Assembly (NCBI GenBank): GCA_028564705.1
Contig: JAPXFQ010000113.1
Coordinates: forward strand, 2,418,001-2,482,000
Direction: 5' to 3'
Source: Apricaphanius iberus
Lineage: Eukaryota; Chordata; Actinopteri; Cyprinodontiformes; Aphaniidae
DNA length: 64,000 nt
Of this stretch, positions 55,299 through 64,000 are shown one piece after another. The notes below the pieces were generated by a model. The model worked only from the letters and a program-made list of their open reading frames with translations. It had not been told where the DNA came from and searched no databases. The translations under genes were made by a program, and so were the position numbers. Numbering within the stretch: position 1 is the first letter of the stretch; every line of letters begins with the position of its first letter.

Positions 55299-57250
55299 TT
55301 TTACAATGTCATGTAAAGGCAAGACAAGGTGCTTGTTACGACCCAGCTCGGCCAGGGTCGGGAAGTCGCAACAAAGGGAATCGTGCAAGTTGTTATAAGG
55401 TGGAACACAAGAGTTTATTGTAAAGTCAGACAAACTAGGCACACAGCCGGTAATGTAATCTGAACGAAGTTGGGGGTAGAGATGCTGCTCAACACAAAAA
55501 CACATTAAAAGTCACTGGAAAATAAACAAGCCAGTTAGTAAACAAAGGAACAAAAACACTGGTCTTCTAAGTATAAATCAAAAAAGAAGCAGCACCAACA
55601 ACTAACAAACAGGAATATCCAAAAGATATTCCTGTACAAACAAAGCTTTTATTTAACCAAAAATCCTAGCTATCCCAACTCCGGGCTGTGAACAATAAAC
55701 TGAAAGTGAAGCCAAACGGGCTGTTAACTTAAACCAAAAATAATAAAGACTTCTAGCAGTCAACTCAAAAACCACTTAGTTCTAACACTAAGGGAACAAA
55801 TACAAACAAAGCTATACAAAAATCACAATTACTATTGTTATTATTATACACAAAGAAATAAAGCAATAAACAAAGTACTATCTAAATCAATCTAATCTAA
55901 TCTAATTCAATACAATTACCGCAAAGTCACAAAGTCCAAATCTCCAGTCACAAATTAGAGGCCAATTGTCTGAGCACACAATTGCCTGTGGAATGAAGGT
56001 TGGGAGTGTCTTTTATTTCCTGGATGTATGGGGGGTGGTTTGGCAATTATCAGGACAGCAACCACTGGGATCAGCGGAGAGGAAGGTGTGGAGATCTGGA
56101 CCAATCCCCTCTGAGCAGTGGCAATCAGAAGGAAACAAGAAACACCTGAAGTTAGTTAGAGGCAGCCGTAACAGTGCTTTACATGATTCTGTGGTAAAAA
56201 GATAAAAACACAGGAAGTAAAAACAATTAGAAATAAGAGTAAAAAGAGTGTAAAAGTATGAATATTAAAAACAGCAATTAAGCATAAAACATGAGAATCA
56301 ATAAAAGTAAAACGGAAATCAATTATTATAGTTTACTTAAACTCAGATTTAAACAGATGAGTTTTAAGTTTTGCTTTAAAGTAGCCCAGTGTTTGGGCAG
56401 CTTTGCAGTCAACAGGAAGTTTGTTCCAGATAAGGGGAGCATAAAAACTAAAAGCTGTTTCTCTGCATTTGTTTCTGATACTAAGGATTATTAATAACTG
56501 CGTTGGAGGACCTGAGTGGTCTTTGGGGTCGGTATGAAGACAGCAGGTCTTCAATATATTTTGGTGCTAAGCAGTTCAATGATTTATAAAGTAGTAGGAG
56601 TATGTTTAGGTCTATTCTCTGAGCTACAGGGAGCCAGTGTTTGGACTTTAGGACTTGGGTGATGTGCTCTACTTTCCTGGTTCTGGATCACCTCCAGCTT
56701 TCTGATTGACTTTTTAGGTAGACCTGGGAGGACGCTGTTGCAGTAATCAGTCCGACTGAAGATAAATGCATGGATGAGTTTTTTAAGGTCCTTTTCTGAC
56801 ATTACTCCTTTAATCCTAGAAATGTTCTTCAGGTGATAGAAGTCTGACCTTGTTATTGCCTTCATGTAACCCTGGAGGTTCAGGTCTGAGTCCATTATAG
56901 ACCTAGATTACATGCCTGATCAGTAGTTTCTAGCTGGATTACTCTGCTCATTCTTTTAGACTAAAAAATAACTACTTCAGGTTTTTTTTTCTGGTAAGCT
57001 GGAGAAAGTTATGGGACATCCAGCAATTGATTTGATTGATGCATTTATTTGCTGCTTTGATCGGTATATACTCACCTGGTGACAGTGTAATGTATAGCTG
57101 AGTGTCATCTGCATAGTTATGGTAGCTAATCTTATTGGCTATTATATTCCGGGTTAGCGGGAGCATATAGGCATTATATAGAAGGGGGGGACCCCACATG
57201 TGATTTCTGTTTGTTCTAATGAGAAATTGGCTATTTATAACAAATATAAA
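55299..57250 (-). mobile_element. L2-clade LINE, 3' part, copy 2, interrupted by a solo LTR
   Basis: Minus-strand frames in order: N-K-I-S-Y-H-N-Y-A-D-D-T-Q-L (57256-56972), H-L-K-N-I-S-R-I-K-G (56895-56584), then A-F-S-F-Y-A-P-L-I-W-N-K-L-P and L-K-T-H-L-F-K-S (56554-56333). The 3' tail (GCTTTACATGATTCTG) is separated from its last bases (AAGGCAAGACAAGGTGCT at 55316-55333) by the inserted LTR. Same family as the copy at 3.1-4.3 kb. Confidence 0.85.
55334..56173. mobile_element. Solo LTR of an LTR retrotransposon
   Basis: Begins TGTTACG and ends CGTAACA (TG...CA with 7-bp inverted ends) and is flanked by direct GTGCT copies (55329-55333 and 56174-56178). Removing it and one GTGCT restores the continuous LINE tail. 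Length 840 bp, no coding frame. A 5-bp duplication is normal for Gypsy-type and retroviral-type integrases. Orientation cannot be told from the ends. Confidence 0.88.
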
Positions 57251-57319
57251 CTCCATTTTGCTCAGTAAACCTTACAGCAGTGGTTTTGAAACCGAAAACA
57301 GCTCTGCAAATCCATCATG

Positions 57320-58600
57320 GACAACTAGATTTTCCCGTCTGTTTAGCTACATATTTTCATCTACATCACAGCGAATATTAGCTCTGTCTGCACCAAGGAT
57401 AGTATCTTCTTGAGCTAATCCACCTTCTGCAGGACTTTGCTGTGACATCATCACAAGCTGCATCCATGGCTGCTAGCAGGGTCATGTGGGTATGTGGACG
57501 CAGGTCACATACCTTCCACCTCCAGGAAGAGAAAAAAACTCCTCAATTAGATTTAGGAATGGAGAGTAGGGAGAAAGTTACTCCACTAGCATCCTGTCAT
57601 GTGCTGCAAACCACTGCCTGACCACAGTGGAGTGATGAAGGCTTAGATTATCCAAAACTACTACTTACTTTGTCAGATTGTGACCAGAATCATCCCTTTC
57701 ATTCTCAGGAATTATGTCCCTATAAAGAGCGTCCAAAAAAGTCCACAGGTGTTGTGTATTGTAAGGACCAAGACGGGCAATATGGATGTGGATGCTGCAC
57801 GTATTGTAAAATTCCCTCCTCGTTGGCGTGGGACATCAATGGCGGCTCTCTTTCCAGTGATATTTCTTCCAGGGTTAGAAAAATCAAGTCAGTGTAAGAG
57901 AGGATTTGGCTTAGAATTTTTACTTACTTACATACTGGTGATGGAGCTCCTTCACTCGGTCACTGTTAAAATGGTACATAGTAGAACTGTTTCATGTACA
58001 TCCTATTCTGTCTGAGGACTCTCTCTCTTGTGTAAATTCTTTGTATTTCTTGCAGTCTTATAGCATTGTTTGCAACCACCATTGCACAAATGCTTTCCTC
58101 TTCCTGCTGAGTCACCTCTTCTTGGTTGTTTTGTAAATTTTTTTGAGGTGCAGAAACAAAACAAGACAAAAGATAACATGCTAAGTTTTTACAGTACCTT
58201 AATACAATACTCTTTTCTTTGCTATTACACTAAAGCACACTATGCCACTCCAAATCTGAGCTACATGAATGTATACATGTAAAAGGTTACAAGGTCATGT
58301 CCCATTGGAAGCCTCTTGTATGACTATTAGTTTTTGCTGAATAACCCTAAATTACAGTTTGCTGACCTGTTCTCCCTACGAAATGTCTAAAAGATCAAAC
58401 TGATAGTTGTTCTCCCAACATTTGGCCGCACCCTTTGACCAGCTTCAGCCATTGTAAGGCCATGATTTACCACATAATCCACAAGTGTTTTCCCTAATAT
58501 CAGGAATCTGTCTATGGTTGCCTGTTCTTCCTGGTTTTGTACCCCTCTTCCATGAGGCTCACCTTCCATGTATTGCAGTTTTGTAGATACAGTATGCACC
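57320..58600 (-). pseudogene. Decayed IS630/Tc1-type (DDE) transposase
   Basis: From high to low coordinate: a helix-turn-helix start, V-D-Y-V-V-N-H-G-L-T-M-A-E-A-G-Q-R-V (frame 58599-58387); the A-N-N-A-I-R-L-Q-E-I-Q segment (58169-57966); and near the end A-M-D-A-A-C-D-D-V-T-A and A-N-I-R-C-D-V-D-E-N-M (about 57480-57350). These are landmarks of a widespread fish DDE transposase. The catalytic middle is broken by shifts and stops. No clear terminal repeats found. Confidence 0.8.
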
Positions 58601-59158
58601 TAATGCCAATCCTTTCTTCTGGTTTATACATACTTGTATAGTGGGGGTTCGTGTGATTCAACTGTGACTGTGAAGAAGAGGCTTATCATTAGTTGCAACT
58701 AATAGTTAACACTCCTTTTCACCTGAGAAAAGTTATTTATGGACATTTTCATGGAAACACAATAAAAATATTTTGAATGGATGTACAAAATGTTTGACAT
58801 TTTCAACAATTTTGTGTGCGATGACACAAGCAATGAAGATTATTAGTTGTATGATTAATGACTATTCAGCTTGTAGAATCATTTTGAAAGATATTTCTTT
58901 TTGCTGCAACATTTTTACCTGTGCTGCTGGATTATGGAGAAATTTTTATGTATGAATACTTCTACTCGATGTCTTCAAATGGTTGATACGGTGCATCACA
59001 CTACTGAGGTAAATTTCTAAATTAGCACTATGAGTTATAATCTCCGTTTGGTCAGTATATAGCTTTATAAAGGCATTACTCCGATTACAATCTGTAAACA
59101 GTCTGTACTTGTATAGCTTCTTGCAGTCCAGAGGACCAATGTGGCCAGTTTTACACAC
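58601..59158. other. Intergenic spacer
   Basis: AT-rich; nothing recognised. Confidence 0.4.
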
Positions 59159-59159
59159 T

Positions 59160-59360
59160 GATTACAGCTAGCTACATTGTAGCCACAGCTACCCAGAGGC
59201 AGACTGACAGAAGCGAGGCTGCTGCACAATTGGTGCCAACATCACCAGGTGAAACCTCTAGCCCAAGGACGCTGGGCAGAGCAGTGGTTTGAATCGGCAA
59301 CCCACAGGTTACGACAAACTCCTACCTCCTCCTGTATCACTATCCCCACACTTGTCAGAG
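59160..59360. repeat. SINE-like repeat fragment
   Basis: 'GGTTTGAATCGGCAACCCAC' followed by AGGTTACGACAAACTCCTACC resembles the antisense of a tRNA-like B-box region in fish SINEs. Short and without a clear tail, so only tentative. Confidence 0.35.
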
Positions 59361-59639
59361 TTCTCTTCGTCTGCAAGATCACTTGTTTTCTGGTCCATTT
59401 GTACTGAACGTGGCAAAAGAACTTTTGTCCACTCTGCACCTTAGAACAAGCTGCAGAATCACTGGAAAATGCAACAGTTTCATTTAGATTGCCTGTTATT
59501 TAAATCTTAATTTTTTCTTTTTTTGCCTGTTTGTGCAATTTTGCAACCGTGTTTAATATTAGCTGCGGCCCATCTTGGCCACGTCTGCCTTGAAATAGAT
59601 TATTAATCTCTGTGATCTTGCTGGTTAAATAAATGTAAA

Positions 59640-59765
59640 ATAAATTAAGAAAAATGCCTATCCCTTTCTTGGATCTATCACATAAAATACCATAAAGTTT
59701 GTGGATGTAGCTGTATAAACTGTAAAACGAAGGTTTAGGGTGTGTATAAAAACCTTCACAAGGCT
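59640..59765 (+). mobile_element. Tc1-like element end fragment
   Basis: 'ATCTATCACATAAAATACCA' followed by TAAAGTTTGTGGATGTAGCTG and, 60 bases later, ACCTTCACAAGGC is a decayed end of the Tc1-like family whose end is also at 15.6 kb. Confidence 0.5.
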
Positions 59766-59807
59766 GAAGTATTAGACTGAATACCCATGGAAAATTCAAC
59801 AACAGGT

Positions 59808-59813
59808 TTTATT
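59808..59813 (-). terminator. pde7a: Candidate pde7a poly(A) signal
   Basis: TTTATT on the plus strand is AATAAA on the minus strand, about 1.6 kb downstream of the pde7a stop, with no transposon between 59.8 and 61.4 kb. Other AATAAA words on this strand are possible. Confidence 0.45.
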
Positions 59814-61387
59814 ATTCAAATCGTAACTGCAACAGGCATGTATCAAAAAGGTCAATACAGCAAAGCCTTTACAAAAAAACTGGCTCGACACTGAAGTCTT
59901 CCCAAAAATGGCTGTCGCAACAAATTGTAAACAGTTGTATCAACAGTCTTACAGCACTTTACAGCAAAATACAAATCAGCTAAAGTAAGAAAAGCACCTG
60001 TTATCGTTCCAAACGTTTCAACACAAACACGACCTGCGCCACTGTACAGAATCAGAACGGACAAACCCAACAAAACAAAAAAGAAAAGGAAATGGAATGT
60101 TATTAATTCACTCGACTGTTTCTGTATCTGTAAAAAAAGAAATGAAGGAAGAAAAGGAAAGGCTGGAGTTGTTCCTCACAACAGAAAAAGGCAAAGGGAT
60201 CAAACAGTGCATTCAAAAACAAGCACAGCACACCATGCACTTGATGGGAAAAGGAGTTGGTTTGGTCACTTAGCATAGTTTGTGCATAGTTATAAGGCAT
60301 CAGTCGAGCAGTCCGTTAGGTTTCATGTGGCTGTGAGAAACATTCTGCGCAGAGGGAGTCTCCTTCGGTTTATCCAAGCCAACAACAGGAAAAAAAACAA
60401 CCCAAAAAAGCAACCTCGCATCGTCCGTAGTCGCCTTCACCCCCTCCCCCATTTGCTGGATAAAATAAAAGAGGTAAAACCCTGAGCGAGTGAAGTTGCA
60501 TGGAGTGGAGATCCAGGTGAGATCTAGAGGAGTCCAACGTCCCTCTTTCCGGTCGATCAGGATGATGCAGAAACGTGATCGGCACCTCGCCTTTCCAGGA
60601 GAGGTCAGGGAGACGAAGCTGCACATCATCCGGTGTACAGGAACACACGGTAGCACAGGTGGAGTTAATATGGCATCTGGTTCGTTTTGAATAAAGTTCA
60701 GCTCATGGCTTCAATCGAGTGGTTCTTTTCTTCTGTACGCCTGTGCTTCGGAGGCAAACTGTGGAGCCGGCGGGAGTCAGTTTAGTTCAAGGGAAAAAAG
60801 TACAACAAACATGGTGATACGTAAACAGTCTTCTCAGAGGCAGCAGAAGGACTGGGCTTGTCACATTTCTTTTGTGTGTGTGTGTTTAGATATAAGGAAG
60901 AATCTTCAGTACAAATGCAACATGGCATTCTCCAAAAGTCTCAGGAGAGTCTAAATATTCCAGTTGTCCATCAAATTGTTTTTTCTTTTGTTTTCAAATG
61001 GCACTTCAAAAAATACACACAAAAAAATCAGTTTATACTGCTTAATGTTCCACAACAAAAAATGGCATACTCAGTCATGCCTCAAATACAGTCCCCAAAT
61101 AAATAAAATAAAGCAAATAAAAGACAATACAGCAGTTGCCAAATGAGGTATCTATGTATTGCTCTATGCAAACAAAAAAAAAGAAAATGTAAAAATTAAA
61201 TAAATTAAATAAAAAGAAAAAAAAAAACAGTGGTTTATTGAAATGGGAGGCCAAAGCAACAACACATCAACAAGGTGTTTAAATCAGGCCGTGCCAGCGG
61301 TGGGAGCTCCGCTTGCCAATCAGTGTGTGGGTGAGGCCCTGGGGCCAGGGGTCAGGAGGTCAAGGTGAAAGGCGCAAACAAGGAGTG
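59814..61387 (-). other. pde7a: Probable pde7a 3' untranslated region
   Basis: Continuous with the last coding exon. No recognised repeat. Long open frames here (for example 60300-60656) are on sequence with no conserved domain and are chance products of moderate GC content. A short (GT)n tract lies near 60873. Confidence 0.5.
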
Positions 61388-61608
61388 TCAGGATTCTCTG
61401 CTTCCCTGAGGTATTTCTTCGGAGCGGGTTCCTCCTCCGTCGGCCGCGCTTAGCTCGGCCTCCTCGGAAACGGCGGTTTGGTCCCGCTGCAGGCCGCCCC
61501 AGCTCGCCTTGTTCAGCCCCATGTGTCCCAGCATGGTCTGAGACAGACGCGTGTCGGAGAAACGGGCCCATTCTCCGAACAGCGGCTCCGCCACGTACGT
61601 CATGAAGC
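61388..61608 (-). CDS. pde7a: pde7a last coding exon
   Basis: Acceptor TCGCTTCCAG; completes a split glycine codon and reads [10 protein letters not shown] through N-K-A-S-W to a divergent tail ending S-R-E-S and TGA. Confidence 0.95.
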
Positions 61609-64000
61609 CTGGAAGCGATAAATCAGCAGAGGCATTAGTTTTGACCTATACATCTTGAAGTCGGGCTGATTCAGAAACTTGAATACATTTAATCTTTCAT
61701 TCACTCACTCACTACAATCATCAACCTTTTGGGAGACTTCGACTGTGTCTGAGTTTGACCACCTAGCTGCCGATTTGAGGAGATGAAGAATGCAGAGGCA
61801 GTCTCATCCTTCATTATTCCGACCAGTACCACTGGTGGCAGAAACAGCCCCACAACATGATACTGCTAGAGAAGCAGTCGGTGTTCTTGGGGTTGAAAGC
61901 CTAACCTGGACTTCTTCCAAGATGCCTCTTTTAGTTGTTAAAGCTAAGTTGGATTTAGCTTGTTTATATGGCGGGAGCAAATTTACGCCCATACTGATGA
62001 GAGCCCAGCTACACATTGGGCAAGAGACAATGGTTTTTCCAGCAGTATCCTGTTTCTGATTAGTTGTTGGATCTTAACCAACCTCATTTCTTATGAAGTT
62101 GACACTTTGGGTCAGATCCATAAAAGCTGAACTCACCAGGTGTTTTAGCCAATGATCCCAAAAATTAACATGAAATAGACTAATTTGGCCGCCACCTTAA
62201 TTCTGCTGAAAACACATGAACTATTCCTAAAAAGTCAGTTCCCTGTCAGAAAACCTAGCTGCTAAAACAAGCTCAACCAATTCAGATAAAAAAAAGGACT
62301 GGAATATACAGTCATAATTATGCTAGATGCTCTCTGCAACTTTCTATAGGACATCTATCCAAATATATGATGTCATGTATAGCCTGTATAATTTTAACCA
62401 AGCATGGATTAGAGAAAACTCACAAATTCAAACTTTGATAAAATATTGATAGAAAATGCATGGAACATGGAAAATAGGAGCATGCACAACACTGAACTTA
62501 GTTAGGGCTCCCTTGGGCTGGATAACTGCAGCAATGCTGCGTGGCATGGAGTTGATCAGTCTGTGCCATTTCTCAGGTGTTATGAGAGCCCATGTGGCTC
62601 TGATTGGCTCTTCTGAATTGTTGGGTCTGGCGTGTTGCATCTTCCTCTTTACAATAACCTGTAGATTTTCTACGGGCAGGAGAGTTTGCTGGCCAATAAA
62701 ACCAGGAACACCCACGTACTGGTAGTGTTAGAGTGTGGTAGAGTGTGCTGGTGCCAAGTCCTGTTGGAAAAGAAATCTGTTTCTCCATAAAGTTGGTCAG
62801 CAGCAAGAAGCATGAAGTGCTCTAAAACTTCCTGTTAGACGGCTACATTAGCCTTGGACCTCGGAAAACACAATGAACCAATATCAGCAGATGACATGGC
62901 ACCCCAAACCATCACTGACTGTGGAAACTTTACACTGGACCACAGGCAGTGTGGATTATGTGACTTGCTTCTCTTCCTCCAGACAGTGGGACCTGGATTT
63001 CCAAAAGAAATGTCAAATTTACTTTCATAAGAGAACATAACTTTGGACCACTCAGCAGGAATCCAGTCCTTTTTGTCTTTAGCGCAGGCAAGACACTTCA
63101 GGCGCTGTCTTGTTCAAGAGTGGCTTGACACAAGGAATGCGACGGCTGAAACCCATGTCTTGAAGCACAGACTCCAGCTGCAGGCCACTCTTTGTAAATC
63201 TCCCCCACATTTTTGAATTGGATTTGTTTCACGATCCTCTCCAGGTTACGGTTGTCCCTACGGTTTGTTGACTTTTTTTTCTACCACAACTTGTTCTTCC
63301 CTTTGCCTCTATATTAGTTCGACTTTTTGAATGGAATTACTGAAATAAACTTTTTCATGATATTCTAATTTTATGACCAGCACCTGAATACATCATGCTG
63401 CTATTAACGAGTGTATGAACACTTCTGACAAACATAACAGTAAATAGCATTCATAGCTGCCATCCTTACCTATTTGGATGTTGCCGACTGTGTTCGTCTC
63501 TCGGTCACAAAGTGGGCTCATTTCAAGCTTGTGTTTCTTCTCAATGTCTCCTGCATGAATCAAGCAACACAATACAGTGAAAATAATTCATGTATGAACA
63601 GTTTTGGCGTTTGATCAAAGTAAAATCAAATGGCTGAAACAATGCATGCACCCTGTTGGAAGAACTCCTCTGTCACTTTCTCGCTCCACTGTTTGCTCAA
63701 CTCCCAGGGTCTGCAGGGGTTGCAGATGTCTGCACACTTCAGGGCCATCTGCACAGGAGCGGAGAGGAAAAAAAGAAAGAAAGAAAACAAGATAAGAACC
63801 TGCTGGTCTGCTGACAGGCTCAGGTCCTGAACTGGTGACAGAAAAGCTGGGGAAAATATGTATCCAACCTGCAGGACGAAGTGACGATGACTGCTGTTGC
63901 TCAAGCACAGGCTGTCCTGGTCCAGGTGGGTGCGAAATCTGGACAGGTAGTCGTTCTGTCGGCTGATGTCCGTGGCCAGGATTAAAGAGCCCAATTCCCT
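61388..64000 (-). CDS. pde7a: pde7a, high-affinity cAMP phosphodiesterase 7A, 3' part (cut by window end)
   Basis: Four exons join in phase: beyond 64000 to 63869, 63748-63652, 63550-63470 and 61608-61388, giving the last 176 residues. This is the C-terminal half of the HD-type catalytic domain: [10 protein letters not shown] (metal-binding Asp), [15 protein letters not shown], and I-Q-I-G-F-M-T-Y with the glutamine that orients the purine ring. Then [10 protein letters not shown] and [13 protein letters not shown]. The D-I-E-K-K and G-L-N-K-A-S-W motifs fit PDE7A better than PDE7B. The final 30 residues are divergent and glycine/glutamate-rich. Known role: cytoplasmic hydrolysis of cAMP. Convergent with mtfr1. 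Confidence 0.95.
61609..62439 (-). other. pde7a intron, part without clear element
   Basis: 61800-61865 ('CCACAACATGATACTGC') looks like a tiny antisense transposon scrap. Nothing else identified. Confidence 0.4.
62440..63380 (-). mobile_element. Tc1-like transposon in the last pde7a intron
   Basis: The plus strand is antisense of a well-known fish Tc1-like transposase in correct order: 'GGCATGGAGTTGATCAGTCT', 'GTGCCAAGTCCTGTTGGAAA', 'AGCATGAAGTGCTCTAAAAC', 'GCACCCCAAACCATCACTGA', 'AGTGGCTTGACACAAGGAAT'. The right end has 'TTTCATGATATTCTAATTTT', the family's terminal sequence. Frames are broken (fragment frames 62428-62715 and 62835-63038). Lies in the same sense as pde7a. Confidence 0.82.
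63470..63550 (-). CDS. pde7a: pde7a penultimate exon
   Basis: Acceptor [25 protein letters not shown] ... G-N-I-Q-I, with glycine codons split at both ends (1+2 and 1+2); donor ATAG|GTAAGG. Confidence 0.95.
63652..63748 (-). CDS. pde7a: pde7a exon with the [10 protein letters not shown] metal-site motif
   Basis: Acceptor [29 protein letters not shown] through E-E-F-F-Q-Q; donor CAGG|GTGCAT. Confidence 0.95.
63869..64000 (-). CDS. pde7a: pde7a exon, cut by window end
   Basis: Reads [19 protein letters not shown] through H-R-H-F-V-L-Q to donor CTGCAG|GTTGGA. The upstream end of the exon is outside the window. Confidence 0.93.

Noticed and set aside
60300..60656. Long open frame (118 codons) on the minus strand, and a 92-codon frame overlapping it
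   Set aside because: They lie in the probable pde7a 3' untranslated region, share bases in different frames, and have no recognisable domain.

Overview
The window is nuclear DNA from a ray-finned (teleost) fish. Three intron-containing vertebrate genes can be rebuilt exon by exon with GT/AG boundaries and continuous reading phase. The DNA between and inside them is packed with the decayed Tc1/mariner-like transposons, L2-type LINE tails and short inverted-repeat elements typical of fish genomes. I see no bacterial, phage or CRISPR features.

Layout. 1-28 kb is gene-free: old transposon pieces, three simple repeats, two miniature inverted-repeat elements, a diverged tandem array (21.3-22.2 kb) and some stretches that look like possible conserved non-coding DNA. 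30.8-39.2 kb is armc1 (minus strand, seven coding or partly coding exons' worth of structure: six fully coding segments downstream of a start exon, plus a non-coding first exon). 39.4-43.5 kb holds a fold-back element, a complete-ended Tc1-like copy and a hAT-type element that stops just before the next promoter. 43.6-53.0 kb is mtfr1 (plus strand), complete, with a Tc1-like copy and a LINE 3' end in its largest intron. 53.2-59.8 kb holds a young-looking Tc1-like element, an L2 LINE split by a solo LTR, and a decayed DDE transposase. 59.8-64 kb is the 3' end of pde7a (minus strand), cut by the window edge.

The order and orientation armc1(-) mtfr1(+) pde7a(-) is the same as I recall for ARMC1, MTFR1 and PDE7A on human chromosome 8, which supports the gene names. 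ARMC1 and MTFR1 both act on mitochondrial shape and distribution; PDE7A degrades cAMP. The most unusual observations are a roughly 41-bp internal inversion inside an otherwise well-preserved Tc1-like transposase, a 25-bp insertion flanked by a perfect 12-bp target duplication, a solo LTR with its 5-bp duplication inside a LINE, and a hAT element with a perfect 8-bp duplication abutting the mtfr1 promoter. I did not find a convincing previously undescribed gene system.
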